A stretch of DNA of 64,000 nucleotides from Thalassovita autumnalis (GTDB lineage Bacteria; Pseudomonadota; Alphaproteobacteria; Rhodobacterales; Rhodobacteraceae), in assembly GCF_001458255.1 (NCBI RefSeq), contig NZ_CYSB01000027.1, positions 62,001 to 126,000 of the forward strand, written 5' to 3'. Under the pieces are notes generated by a model. It did not search any database. It had not been told where the DNA came from and saw nothing but the letters and a program-made list of their open reading frames with translations. Position numbers and translations under genes: made by a program. Shown piece by piece: positions 9,301 to 24,300 of this stretch (position 1 is the stretch's first letter; each line of letters begins with the position of its first letter).

Positions 9301-12300
9301 GTGGTGCAGGCCACAACCACCAAGGCCTCCCTGGAAAAGAAAATCGGCTTCATCCTGCCCTTTATGACGATGGGCGTTTCGGCCAGTGCGGCCACCGGCA
9401 CGCTGGGCACGGGCAACTATCTGAACGATGCGGTCTCAAACGCGCTGCCCTTCACCCCGGCGATCAGCATTGCGGTGTCCAAAGGGGCGGCGGCCAGCCA
9501 GAAACCCGGCGGGTTGTTCAAATGGCTGAACAGCAAATACGAAGCGGCCCCCGTGCAGCCCAAGGTGCAGGTTTCGGGCGCGATCAGCGTTTTGGTCGAT
9601 AAGGACAATGTCGATGCCTATCTGGGCGATGACAGCGCCACCAGCCTGATCAAGGTCGGCGGCACCACCAGTGTTGTCGGCACCGCAGCGGTGCGGCCCA
9701 AGATGACCACAACTGCGCTCAGCTCAAACGAGGGGGATGCAGGCGCAGGCTCCTCCAAGGCGGGGGTCAGCCTGGCGGTGAACGTCGGCATCATGGACAT
9801 TGATGCAGACGCCACCATCACCGGCACCACCACGCTGCGGGCGCAAGGGGCGGTCAGCGTGACGGCCAAGTCTGAAAACAAGATCGATCCGTTGGGCCTT
9901 TGGGGTGCCAACCTTGTGGCGCCGGTTCTGGATGCGGCGGCGGCGCCTGATTTCAAGGTGGACAACGGCACGGTTCAGCAGGGCGATACCACCATTGCCG
10001 ATGGCGTTGTGGATGTAGGCGCGGGCGATGTGGTTGAGGTTGGCGACAAACGCTATAAGGCCGAAGTGGCCCAAACCCAGATCAACCTGGCCGAGGAACA
10101 GTATAACGATCCCAGTTTCTGGGCGGAAATCACGCCCACCGGCACCGCGATTTCGGTGATCGGTGGCGCGGCCAACTATGTGGATGATAACTTCGGTCTG
10201 GCGGCCAACCTGTTTGACGTCTGGGGGCAAAGCTTTGCACGTGGCTCGGTTGTTGGTGTGGCCATTTCCCTGTCGGTTCTGGATCTGGATTATGAGGCCA
10301 ACGCCACCATCGCAGATGGCGCCAAGGTTGTGGTCAGCGCGGATGGGCAGGACGCCGGTACCGTGGGCAGTGGCCATGACGTGAACGTCAGTGCATCTGC
10401 GCAAAATGACATGATCGCCCTGCATGGTAACTTTGCACCCTTTGGCCCGACCGCCGGCGACAGCAGTGCCTTTTCGCGCAACAAGGGGTTCCGTCAGGGG
10501 ATGGGATCCTTCTACAGCAAACACAAATCTGCGCTCAGCAATTCGCAGCCGGTACAGAACCCACTGGGCAGTGGGGATACGGAAAATGCCGTGGGCGCCG
10601 CGATTTCGGTCCTGCTGGAACGCACCCATGCCAATGCAACAATTGGCGATGCGGTCATCATTGCCAACAACCTGACCTCGGACAGCAGCGCCAAACATCT
10701 GAACTTTGGCCTGGCGGCGGCGGGCGGCAAGGGCTCCTCCGTGTCGGTCAACGGGTCGTGGAACCACACCACGATTGACAGTTCGGCGATCACCAAGATC
10801 GACTCTGGCGCGATGATCACCCTGGCGGGCAATCTGGATCTGGACGCGACAGAGACCACCACAATCGTTCAGTTTGCCGGGGCGGTTTCGGCGTCCAACG
10901 GCACCTCGGTCGGCCTGTCGGGGGTCACCGTCCTCAGCGATCGTCACGCTGAGGTTCTGGTCGAAGGCAGCGGCGGCGGCACCTTCTCGGTCGGGGGCAC
11001 CATGAGCATGGATGCAACCGTGTCCGGTGCGATTATCACGGGCGCCATTGCGGCCGCGGTAGCCACACCAGCGCCGCCGGATGCCTCCGGTGGGGCCGGT
11101 GCGCCCTCCAGCAGCAGCGCGGCCGGATCCGGTGGCGTTGCCGGGGCCTTGCCCGCGGGCGTGTCACAGGGCGCGGCGCAGTCCAATTCGGGCTTTGCGG
11201 TCTCGGGTTCTGCCATCGGCTATGAAGAAGACATCTACGTCAAAACCAAGATCGAAGGGCTGGCGCAGCTGAGTGCCACCAACCTGACCACCAAGGCCGA
11301 AGACACCGCAAACCGCATTCTGGTGGCCGGCGCCGGGGCGATGACCGCCACGCAAAACGGTGTTGGCGTGGCGGGCGCCTTTGTGGTGATCGACAGTCAG
11401 AAAGAAATCGACAGCCGCATTGCGACCGCTGGCAGCACCGCGATGCTGCTGAGTGCCGGCACGCTGACGATGCGCGCGCGGGACAATTCCGGCTACTTCA
11501 GCCTGGCCGCAGGTGTGGCCGCCGCCAAAGGCGCCAAAGGTGTTGGCGTCGCTGGGTCCGTCACCGTGACGGTGGCGCGTACAGAGGTTGATGCGGGCCT
11601 ATTCGGCAGCTCAACCGCGCAGATCACACTGGGCAGCGCCACGGCGGCCGATATCTCGGCGCGCAATGACGCGCTTTGGTTGCATATTTCAGGGGCGGTG
11701 GCCTATGGCACCACGGCGGGCGTTGGCGTCTCGCTGGGCATTGCGGTAATCGACAGCCTGGTGGAAACCCATCTGGACCATGTGATCATGGGGTCGGGGA
11801 TTGAGGCCGCATCGCTGAACGCGCTGTCTGTGAACTCGCTCACGCTGGTGAACCTCAGCTTTGGGGTTGCTGTCTCAACCGGTGCCAATGCGGCCGGTGC
11901 GGGTGTGGGCATGGTGGCGATCAACGTCTATCGCGCCAGCACGGTGGTTGAGGCCACCGGCAGTACCATCGATGTGTCGGGCAGCGGTGCGATTGCGTTG
12001 ACCGCCTTTGACGAAAGCGCCCTGTCGGCCACGGCAGGCGGCGTTGCAGTGTCTTCTGGCGCAACCGCCGTGGGTGTTGCGATTGCCGTCAATATCGCGG
12101 CTGAGGCGGAAAATGATGCCAGCCAGACCCGCGGCACGGAGGTTCTGCTCACCGGTTCCACGCTCAGCAGCGGCTCGGGCCTGTTGTCGACCATCGCAAC
12201 CAGCGACCTGACCATGGTTTCCATCGCGGTTGGGGTTGCTGTTTCAAAGAGCCTGGCACTTGCCGGCAGTGCAGCGGTCAACCGCAATGATATCGGCACC

Positions 12301-15300
12301 AAGGTTCTGGTGGATGAGGCCAGCACCCTTGCCGGCGATGGCTCCCTTCGGGTTGAGGCGGTGGATGTCTCGGACCACACCACAATTGCGGGCGGCGTTG
12401 GCGTGGCCTTTGACCCGGACAAAGGCGGGGCAGCTGGCGCAGGGATCGCGGTCACCATTGTCGACACACCGGTCAGCGCGGCGGTGCATGGCACCGTCAC
12501 CATGACGCAGGATGCTTCGATCATTGCGCGGGCAGATCAGACCAATGTCACCGTTGCCATTGGCGGCGCAGGATCCGGCGGCTTTGCGCTTGGCGGCTCT
12601 GTCGCTGTGACCACGGTGAACGGCGATGTGACCACCTCGGTGGCGCCGACCACTGCCAAAACCTGGAGTGTGCGGGACCTGACCGTCGCCGCGCAGGACA
12701 GTTCTTCGGTCGTCTCCATCGCGGGGGCTTTGGGGGTCGGGTTGAACTTTGGTGGCGTTGGCGCGGCCTTTGGCACCATCACCTCCAACCGGTCCATCAC
12801 CTCAACCATCAACGGGCCGGTGTCGATCACCGCCTCAGGTCTGGTGCAGGTGACCGCGGGATCGGTGAAACCCGTTGGGGCGGGTACAGATAACGCCTAT
12901 CTGGATGCCGCCATTGATGGGCTGGGCGATGATGCCTTCAGCCAGGATGACAATGCGCTGGATAAGACCGATCTGCGCTCGCAGATGGTCAATATCACTG
13001 CGGCGGGCGGTGGCTCCAAAATGGTCGGGATCGGCTTTAACCTGGCCTATACCGAGGTCGATCGGCAGATCAGCGCCAAGGTCACCGGTGGTGCAACGCT
13101 GACCCTGACCAATGACGAAACCACCACCATCACCAATGGGGAGACTGGGCAGACCAAGGGCCTGCTGGTCAAAGCCGATGATGCCAGCGGTATCGTTGTG
13201 GTCTCCGTTGGTGCGGCGGGTGCTGTGGGGCCGGATTCCCCCATTGCGGTCGCAGTGGCGGGCAGCGTGGCCTATTCCAACATCGACAGTTCGGTCATCG
13301 CTGAGGTCGGCACAGCCACGATCAACCTGCAGAATGAGGCGGATCTGGGCGTTTTGGCTCGTAATGACGCGGATATCGTCGCGGTTGCGCTTGGCGCCTC
13401 AGTTGCGATTGGTGGTGCATTGGGCGGTGGGGCCGTGGGCTTTTCCGCCGCGGTGAACAAGGTCTCGGGTGAGGTTGGCGCGCGGCTCTCGGGCACGGTA
13501 ACGGCCAGCGGTGGCGCAAAAACCAACAACATCTACGTTGATGCGGAAAACACCGCCGGGATCGTTTCGGTTTCCCTGGCGGCGGCCATTGCCGGCACCC
13601 ATGGCGCGGTCAGCTTCGCCGGTGGCGGCGCCGGATCAGGCAATACCATTGCCGGGGCCACCTATGCGGTGGTCAGCGGGGCAACGATCAGCGGCGCGGA
13701 TGACATGAAGGTCAACGCCGATGGTGAGGCCGATATCACCGCCGTTGTAGTGGGCATCGCCGTCTCGGTCACCGCGGGTGACAAGGGCAGCCTGTCCTTT
13801 GCGCTGGGGATTGCAGCTGCAAACAATGTCACCACCGGGCTGAACCGCACTATTGCGGGGCTCAGCGACACCTCGGATTACGTGGTGGCCGCGCGGGTGG
13901 CAGACAGTTCGGTTGTACTCGATGGCGCCTTGGCGGTCGACGCGGTTGCCGATCAGGCGATCCGGGCCGTGGTGTTGGCGGCATCGGTCGCGGTCGCGGC
14001 CTCCGGTGGGTTTGGTCTTTCGGCGGCGGGTGCAGGTGCCGGGGCAGGCAACTATGGCTCCACCTCAGCCCTCGCTGAGGTCAGCGGTAGCAGCAGCGCC
14101 CATCAGGTGGTGTCCAATGGCATCCATGTTGAGGCGCTGAACCTGTCGCGCATTACAGCCGTGATCGGCTCTGCCGCCGTGGCTGTGGCCTTTGGTGGTG
14201 GCACCAATGTGGCGCTTTCGATCGCGGTGGGTGTTTCTGTCAATGAGATTGACGCCAAAACCGTGGCGCGGATCACCGGCTTCAGCGCGGCGGGCGCTTT
14301 GGATGCCGGCAGCGGTGCGCTGGAGGTTCTGGCCAAGACCGAACGGGGCGGCGACCGGTTGGACATTTCTTCGACCTCCGTGGCGGCCTCGGTCGCGATT
14401 GCGGCAGGTGGGGCCACGGGGATTGCGCTGGCGGGTGGCGGCGCCAATTCGATCAACAAAGTGACCGGCGAAACCAAGGCGGAGCTGAGCAACATCGGTG
14501 CGGGCACCGCGGGCACGGTGACGGTCAGCGCGCTCAACCGGATCGATATTGACGCCAATGTGGTGGTTGTGGCCGCAGGTGTTGGCGCGGCAGGTTCGGG
14601 CGGTGCAGGGGCGGCGGCTATTGGCGGCGTTTATGTCTCAAACACCGTGGGCAGCAGCAGTGATGCCTTTGACGTGCGCGCCAGCGTGGCAGATGCGCGG
14701 ATGACCGTGGCGGGCGCCATGGCGGTGACGGCAACCAACACCTCAACCATATTCGCCAACGGTGATGCGGTGGCGGCAGCCGTGGCCCTGTCCAGCGATG
14801 TGGCCGCCAGTGGCGCAGGCGCAGGCGCGGGCGTTTACAACAACGTCTATGTGAACACAGCCGCCTCGGTCTCGCGCACCAACGGTCCGGTGGGTGGTCT
14901 CAACACCATGCTGCAGGTCGCCAGCCTTGAGGTCACGGCGACAGACAACGCAGATATTGAGGCTGTTGCAGTAGGCGCTGCGGTTTCGGTCGCAATTGGC
15001 GGCACCGCGATGGCGGCGGGCATTTCCATCGGGGTGGCGATTGCCGAAAACACCGTTGGCTCCTCGGTACTGGCAGAAATCAAAGATGGCGCTTTGGCGG
15101 CTGATCAGATGATCGTTGCGGGCACGGCGGCCAGTGGCAATACGGCGGCGACCGGTGGCAATATCACCGTCACCGCAGACAATGACGCGACGGTGCATGG
15201 CACCGCGGTGGCGGCCTCGGTCGCGGCAGGGGCAGGGCTGTTTGGCGGTCTGGCCCTGTCTGGCGCAGGTGCGGCGGTGCATAACGCCGTCAACAACAAC

Positions 15301-18300
15301 GCTGAAGCTTTCATCACCAATGCGCAGCTGACCACCTACAATGGTGACATCAATGCGATCGCCACCAATGACACCACGCTGAAGGCGCGGATCGTCACCG
15401 TCGCAGCTGCGGCCAGTGCCGGTATTCTGGCCGGTGCCGGATCCATCGGGATTTCCATCCTGACCAGCCGCGTGGGCGGCGATGAGGCTGCGGATCGTTC
15501 CCATCGCACCCGCGCGGTGGTCACCAACAGCGTGCTCAGCGCCAGCGGCGGGGTTGAGGTCAAGGCAGACGCCAAAGAAACCCATAACGTCGAAGCGGCA
15601 AGCGCTTCGGTCGCGCTGGCAGTGGGCATCGGTGGTGCGGTCGCCGGGGCAGGGATTGGCGTTTCGGTGTCGAACTACTCCACTGTGGAGGCGCTGTCCG
15701 CCGACAGCCTGATCACCGCAGGCGGGGACATCAAGATCCTGTCCTACGCCGAAACGCTGGTGAATGACGATGTGCCGAACGGGTCAGGCTCCACCATGGT
15801 GGGGGTCGCGATTTCGGTCGGCCTTGGCGCGATTGCGGTCAATGTGAACATCCTGAAGGTTGATGTGCAGAACACCTCACATGCGGATGTGACCCACTCG
15901 GGCCATAGCGGTGCGGTGCTGAACGCCGGCGGCAATGTGATGGTGGAGGCGGACTCCATCTCACGGCTCACCGACCTCAACGGTGTGGGTGTGGCGATCT
16001 CGGGCGGTGGCATCTCGGCCACCGGGGGTGGTTTGAACATCACGCTGACGGTGAACAACAGCGTGCGCGCGATGGTGGATCTGTCGGGCAAGGATTCCGA
16101 AATCCAGGCCACATCTGGCGCAGTGACCGTCAAGGCGCTGGACACGGCCGAGTTCAGCTCAAACGTGGCCAATGTGAACGCAGCGATTGCGCCGATCGGT
16201 CTGGCAGTTGGCGCGGCGGTGATGAAAAGCCGCCATTCTTCAACCGTGACCAGTCTTATCAAAGACGCGAGGATCACCGCGCAATCCGTTGAAGCCAGGG
16301 CAGAAACTGATGTCGACATCACAGATGTCGGCGCCACAGGCGTCAGCGTTGGGGCGGTGGCGATTGAGGTGAACGTTGCCCGGGCCGAGGCAGCAGGCAC
16401 CGTCAACACCACCGTGGACAACGCGGTTCTGGTGGGCTCGGACTATGTGGATGTAAAGGCGCTGGCCGATCTGTTCCTGCGCTCCTCTACACTGGGCGTT
16501 TCGGCAGGTCTGGGCGCTATCGGGTCGATGACCGCCTTTGCTGAGGCCGGTCTGGGCGCCGATGATGGTGGCACGGATGACGGTCTGGCCGACGTGCTGG
16601 TGACCTTCCAGAACAATGCCGAGGTTGTCAGCCAGCAGCTGAATGTGCTGGCCGATGCTGAGGTTGATATGTTCGTGGACACCACCGCAGGCGGCGGCGG
16701 TGGCTTCTCGGCCATTGGGGCGGTCAGCCATGTGCGTGACAACACCACGGCTGAGGTCATGGTCGGCGCCAACACCCAGGTGCGGGCGGATGGGGTCAAC
16801 ATTTCGGCGCGCGCGGAACGGGCGATGGACGGTGATGCCGATGCCAACTCACTGGCAGCGGCCAGCGGGGCCGGCGCGCAGCTGAACCTGACGGCTGAGG
16901 GCGATGCCCGGGTGATCTTTGCCTCCGGCACCGGTGCCAATGACCGCACCAAAATCACCGGCGGTGCGATCCAGATCGACACCTACAACAAGGTTTACAA
17001 GGAATATATCGTCGGCATCGGTGGCGCGACGGCCTCTGACACCAACAACGTGTCCTCCGGCTCCGGCAACCTGGCGGGGCTGACCATCATCGGTACCCGG
17101 TCCTATGTCGGCTCCAGCAGCGATAAATCCCGTTCGGCGATTGATCTGGGCGATGTCTGGCTGGAAGGCAAAGGCACCTTCGAAAACAAATCCCGCGTGC
17201 TGGTGCGTGCGATCACCGATCACTCCGCCGCGGATTCGGTTGAGGTCTTTGCGCTTTCGGGCGTCGCTGGATTGGCGGTGTCTTACACCGAACAAGAGAT
17301 CAACGCCGAAACCGATGTGACGATGGACGGCGCCTATATCGATAACCTTGGCGGCGACGTGAAGGTCGAAACCCGTGCCAACGTGCGCAACACCGCAGAT
17401 GGCGCGGTGTTCCAGACCGGCGCGGTTTCCGCCAACCTTGGCATTGATGTGAAGGCCCGCACCAATTCGGCCACCACCATCGGCGTCAACAACGCGCTGA
17501 TCGAAGGCGCGCGTGTGGAACTGAGCGCGGGCAAGGCCAATGGCACCGTCAACTCGACCATTTCGCGCACGGCGGCCAACGGTTCCCTGGTGTCGCTGGG
17601 GATCTCGCTGGGGGTTGCGCTGCAAACCAACAGCACCGATCGCGTGGCTTCGGTGGACATTGACAGCACCTCGCAGATTAAATCGGCCGGGAACCTGTTG
17701 CTGAGCGCCGAGCGTGGCCTGTTCCAGGAAAGCTATGATGGTCTGGTGCTGGTGCTTGCGGTGCCGCCCTATGGCTACAACGTCACCAATCAGGGCAGCC
17801 ACACCGGATCGGCCAATGTGAACATCGATCCGGCCGCCAAGCTGCGGGCCGGGGTGAACTACCAGACGGTCTATGAGGTTGCCTATGTCGGCACCGGATC
17901 GACCAATCGCTGGCAGGACAACGCCGTTTCAGCCACGCCGCGTCAGCTTACCGATGCGGAAAAGGCCGAGATTGGTGTGGCCAGCAATCAGGATTACGTC
18001 ATCCAGTATTGGGATCCGCAGACGCTGGCGACCGATATGTACAATGGCGATATCGTACTGCTGGAGGCCGTCAATGTGACCAGCGGCGATGCGCAGGGCA
18101 CGGCGGGCAACTATTACCAATATCTGGGCACCGGGCCGACGCCTGTGATCACCCAAGCCACCGATTACACCAACACCGCCCTTTGGCGGAACCTTGGTGC
18201 AGCGCCGGACCAACTGGCGCAGGATCGCGCCTTTGGTTCCAACGCCAATGACTACATGCGCAATGCCTTCCTGAACCAGATTGTGGTGGTGCGCCCCGGC

Positions 18301-21300
18301 ACGCTGGACAATCCGGTGATCAGCGTCGGCCAATTGGCGACGCTTCTGGCCTCGCAGTATCAGCAGGTGCGCCAGTGGATGCGCGATCACAACTCCAACC
18401 CTGAGGCGCTGGTGCGCTATCAGGCGCAGCTGGATCAGATCGTCACCCAGATGACCAACCTGGGCCTGCAGCCGCCCACCGGCAGTGGCGATGTGCCGCC
18501 GGTGATTGAACAGACCCTGCCGACGATCTTCCTTGAGATCCCCAATATCACCGCCGCGCCCGGTTCGATTTTTATTGAGAGCGAACAGGCGATCACCAGC
18601 TTCACCGGGCTGGTCACCGGCGCCGACCCAACCCTGATGGCGCATCGCGATGTCACGGTTGAGGTGCTGTCAGACGTCTTCATGATGCACCGCGTCAATG
18701 ACGTGGTGATCGACAATACCAAAGTGGCGCGTTTCAGCGCCGCCACCGGCGATTATACCGAGTTCTATCCGGGCAACATCTACGCCAATGATGTGCTGGT
18801 GCCGGGCTCCACCCAGCGCACTGGGGAAGCAACCGCCAATATCACCATCCAGATCAATGCGGTGAACCGGAACCGCTATGAATATGTGGACGCGATTGCC
18901 ACGGTTTATGCCGCCAACAATCAGGTGCCGGATCCCAATACCGGCGCGCTGGTGCCAGCAACCCTGCCGAACCTGCCGCCGGATCTGTATCTGCTAGGTT
19001 CGGTCGTGAATGATCTGGGCAATGTGACCGTGTCGACCACCGTGGGGGCGATCCGCCTCACGGGCACTGTGCTGGCCAAGACGGTGAATATCCAGTCCGG
19101 CGGTGACTTCGTTGTCTCAACCGATTGGTATCACGCCGGGGCCAACCCGCGCACTTACGCCGGGATCAGCGCCTTTGTTGGTAGTCTGGAACCCAACAAT
19201 GGCAACAGCGCCAAAGGCACAACCGCAACCGCCTATGCCACCGTCGGCGATGGCTCTGGCACGGCCGAAGCCATTCAGGCCGGCGCCGCGCTGGCCGCAT
19301 CACAATCGGCTGTGGTGGCCAATGGCATCGTGTCGATCGTGGCGACCAATGTGAACGTCAACGGGCTGATCCAATCGGGGGTCAAATCCGCCTCGATCAC
19401 CATCCCGGAAAACTTCACCCCGCCGTCGATTTCCACCTCACTGGTCAGCGCCAGTGATCAGGGGCTTTATGGGGTGCAATTCGGCGCCATCAATGGCACG
19501 CAGGTGCCGCTGTCATCGCGTTGGGATGAGCAGGAACAAGCCATCATAATGGATGAGATCGATTTTGCCGGCGGGCGGATTGAGATCACCGGCGATGTCT
19601 TCTCCACCGGCAACGGTCAGCTGCTGGTGGCCTCGGGCTATGCCGATGTGGCGATCAGGAATTACTCCAACTACGATCTGATCCTGAACGGGATCAACAC
19701 CAGCCGCGACCGCGAAGGGGTGATCCAGATCACCGACACGCTGAACAAGCAAAGCGGGGCCGCCGCCAGCCGCACGGTCTATACCGAAAACGCCGGTGGC
19801 ATGACGGTGGAAACCTTCCGCGGTGACGTGCAATACGATGCCAACGGCGATTTCGAAGGGGTGCAATTTACCTCACTCGGCAGCAGCTCCATCAACGGGC
19901 TGACCACAACCTATGCGCCGAAGGACGGCACCTATTACGTCTGGACCGAAGGTCAGGCGACCATCCTGCAGACCATCGAAACCCGCTATGTGAGGACCTT
20001 CAACCTGTTCTTCAACTTCTCAGCCGGGGGCGGCACGCTGCTGTCTGAGAACCTGGAAACGCTGAGCGACAGCCCGCTTCTGGAAAGCCAGGGCACGCAG
20101 AATTACTACGGCGCGGATGGCGTGGCGGCCTTGGGGGGCTGGACCACTGGCACGCCACCAGCCAATGCCGATATCATTGCCCGGTTCCAGAACGTTTCGA
20201 ACGTGGCGGTGACGTTGAACAACGGCGATGTGATCCGCCACGATTACACCTCCGGCAGTACCGATATGACGGATTATTACCGTTACAACCCGTCGGATGC
20301 CGCTGCGACGCTGGAAATTGAGCTGAGTGAGCTGTTTGAGGCCGATGGCAGCCTCAAGTCGATCTACACCGGTGATTTCAACGCTGTCACCGGCGAGGAT
20401 TTTGACGAGACCAACCGCGACACCGGGGAATACCTGTCTGACTTCAAAAACTTCGACCAAACGCACCGCCGCTGGTCCGAAGGTGGCGGGTATATGAAGA
20501 AAAAGACCGTCTATAATGAGACGACAACCACCGAAGGCCTGAAGAAATATTGGGATATCGGTCTGCGCGCCAACCACGCGATCGAAATCGGCTTCCTGGA
20601 AAGCAGCGCCACCCCAACGGTGCTGATCGAAAGCGTCGGCGATGTGATCCTGTCTGGTGACATCCGCACCGCTGCCCATGCCGAAGTGTCGATCAACAAC
20701 AACTTCGCCACCCCGACCAAGGCCTTTGGCGCCAATGGCGGCGGCGTCAGCGCGACTAAGAATGTCTCGATCAGCGGCAAGCTGCAGGCAATCCGTACCA
20801 ATGGCACCGTCGACTTTGTGCTGATCAATCTGGTCAACACCGCGGCCCCGGCAGCCTTCAGCAGCTTCGCAGCCAGTTCGGTTGCCGTGCCCACTGATGT
20901 GCAGGTGCTCGATATTCAGGTCAGCTCGGGCGATATTCTGATCGGGCTGGGTTCCAACACCAATGACAAGGGCTCGGTCATCATCAAGGAGCTGTCCACC
21001 GGCAGCGGCACCGTGGCGATCAACGCACCGCAGGGTATTTTTGCTGAGGCCAAGGCCGCAGGGGACACCAGCGCCCATATCACGGCCGACCGGATTGAGC
21101 TGCAATCCAGCCAGTCCGTTGTGGGCACCGAAGCGCAGGCCGTACTGATCGACACCAACCATCTGGTGGTGGACGGCGGGTTTGCCGGTGCTGCGGCGCT
21201 GGGGATGAACGTGGTTGAGGTGGCTGGCGATCTGCATCTGGTCCAACCCGAAGAGATCCGCACCGATTTCCTGCGTGAGGATGATCCTGGACCAATCTCA

Positions 21301-24300
21301 GTGGGCACACTGGCTGGCATCCTGCGGTTGACGGCGCTGGATGGGTCAATCCTGGATTATAACTTTGAAACCGACGGCGCGCTGACCAATGCGCGGCTTG
21401 CGGCCTATCAGGCGCGTCTGGGTCTGACCGATGGCAACCGGACAATCGCGGGCAACCAGTTGGATAACCAAGTGGTCGCGGATTATCAGCTGTATGTGGA
21501 ATATTGGAACTTGATCCGCACCCCGGCGGGGTCAGGCCCAGTGGATCCGGATCTGAACAATGTGGCGGCGTTCAACACGCTGGTCACCAACACCGCCGCC
21601 GCCAATCCCGGCATGACGGAGGCTGAGGCGCGGGCGCAGCAGCTGGCGCGCTTTGATGCGCTGCACGCGGTGGAATACGATCAGGGCTTCCGCAACAGCG
21701 ACAGCTACAACCGCTACTTCGCCCTGATCTGGAGCGCCAGCGAAAGCGTGGCGCTGGATCAGATGAGCACCTTCCAGGCGCTGGCGGATGATCAGCTGCT
21801 CAGCCAGTTTGCCGGTGATTTCGCTGACACTTACAGCGGAATCCACACCGTGCTGGCAGGGCGGGACGTGGGCGCCAGCAGCGCGGCGCGGATCTATGTG
21901 GAGACGATCCACACTGATGCGGTCAGCCAACCGGATCTGGCAAGCAGCGCGGCATATCAAACCTATATCGCGGATCTGACAACCGGTGGCGCAACGGCGC
22001 AGGAAATCGCCGCTGCTGAGGCTGAAATGGCCGTGCTGCATGATGCGCTCTGGGCGGCAGAAAACGCCCGGTTGCAGGATTACATCGATGTTGTCCGTCT
22101 TGGCGCGCAGGCCGAGGGTGGCAAAGACAGCGGTGGCCAGTATCTGGACGTCTGGTCGCAATTCCTCACCCGCGGCACCACGGCGCAGGTCGCTGATGAT
22201 ATGGAGCTGGGCAATTTTGATACGCTGGTCAGCGGCTTTGACGGCGTGGCGGCCCGCACCGCGATTGAGGCGGATCTGACCTACACCTACGGTGTGCTGC
22301 ATGAGGCCAATCGCGATGCGACCGGGCCCAAGGCCAGCTATGTCGAAAGCCTCTATCTGGAAGGGGCCGCGCGTGAGGCGGCAATTGACGCAGAACTGGC
22401 CAGCATGACCAGCCTGAACCAGACCTTGCCCGCAGCTGTGGCCAAGGCGCTCTACCCGCTGTTGGAGGTCGGATCGATCTCAGGCGCGGCAACGGCGGCG
22501 GCAGAAAACGCCAATATCATTGCGCCCGAGGTTTTCCTGGTGGCGGCTGGCACAGACGCCGGTGAAGGGCAGATCGGCACCCTGACGGAACCCAAGGACA
22601 TTGATTTCACCGCCCCGATTGAGCTGGATGCCTCACTGTCGGATGCCGAAAATCAGGCCCGTCTGGACGCGCAGAACCTGCGCCGGGCACTGCAGGTGCA
22701 GGACATCGTGGATGTGGTGCATCAGATTTATGTTCGCACAGGCGGTGAGACGGTTCTGGCCGATGCCCCCGAACGCGGCGCGCTGGAGGCGGATACTGCA
22801 AACTGGACCAAACTGGACCTGATCTTCTCGGATATGACCGATGGCAACCGCCCGACGGTCACCCTCAGCACTGGGCAGGTTCTGGGTCTCTGGAACACCT
22901 GGCCGGGCAGCGCGGATGCCACTGCTCATACCTATCGTCTGTTCCAATATAACGGTGCGGGCACCGGGGCGATTGATCCGCAATCGATTGACTGGGACAA
23001 CCCGCCGAGCGGTTGGAGTGAACTGACAACAATTAAACAGGTTCCTGAGGTTGGCACTGTAACTGTTTCAAATGGCGATATTTTTGCGGATCTCTGGGAT
23101 GTGCAGCGGGTCTCGGCGCGGCCGTTTGCGGATGTGAACCTGCGGGCCACGGCGCTGAATGCGGCGACCTATCTGACGATGACCTCTTCCTCGGTTGCGG
23201 GCATTGGTCATGACGGGGTTGAGCTGCACATTCGTGAGGCCAACAGCGGCGGCTTCCTGCGGTTGCTGACCACTGGCTCACTGATTGACGCATCGCTCAG
23301 CGGCACCGCTGCAGCGACCGCAAGTGACTACATCAGCCTGATTGCCGATGGGGCGATTGGCACCGGCGATCAAGCCTTTACAATCAATACCTTGAACGAT
23401 GCAGTTCTTCTGCTTCAGGCGGGCAGTGACGCCAGCATCGAACAGCTGGGCGGGGATCTGAATGTACAGCGCGCCCTGACCGGCGGTGATCTGGAACTGA
23501 CCGTGCCGCAGAACCTGATTGTTGGTGACATTGACGCGGGCGGCACCGTGAAACTGAACGTTGGCGGCAATGTCAGCGATTTTGCCAATGACGATGGCGA
23601 CCCCAGCGCAGATATCACCGCTGCGGCGATGGAACTGGATGTCACCGGCAGTTTCGGCACCTCTGGCGCACGGATTGAGATTGATCTAGGTGCAGGTCTG
23701 ATCGGCACCGTCGGCGGAACCATCTTTGTGCATGATTTCAATATCTTCGCACTCGGAGGTGATCTGACCATCACCGGCGCCGCTGATATCCTCAGCGAAG
23801 CTTCGATGCTGGGCAGTGCCAATGCGACGCTGACGGCTGCAGGCATTACGCTGCAGTCCCGTCTGGGCGATATCGGCGCGATCAGCCCGCTGGTGCGCTT
23901 TGACATTGCGCTGACCTCGGGCGGCTTGCTGACGGCGACGGCGGTGAACAACATCGTGATCAGCTCAGCCGGGGCGGTTGCGGTCAATCGCATGACCTCG
24001 CAGCAGTTGATCGATATTGAGGCGGTGGGTGCTGTCACCGATGGCAATGCAGATACGGCGTTGAACATCGAAACCACAAACCTGCGGGTTGCCGCACTGG
24101 GTCTTGGCACCGTTGGCAATGCGGTTGAAATTGACGCGACCCGGCTGGCCTTTGACATTGGCACCGACGGTGTTGTTGTCGAGGATATCGAGGGCGGGCT
24201 GCGCATTGATGAAAACCACTACAGCGGGTTTGCCGCGCGGTCGGCGGGCGATGTTGCGATCTCCTTGCGTGAGAGCACTGATCTGGATGAGGATCTGGTG

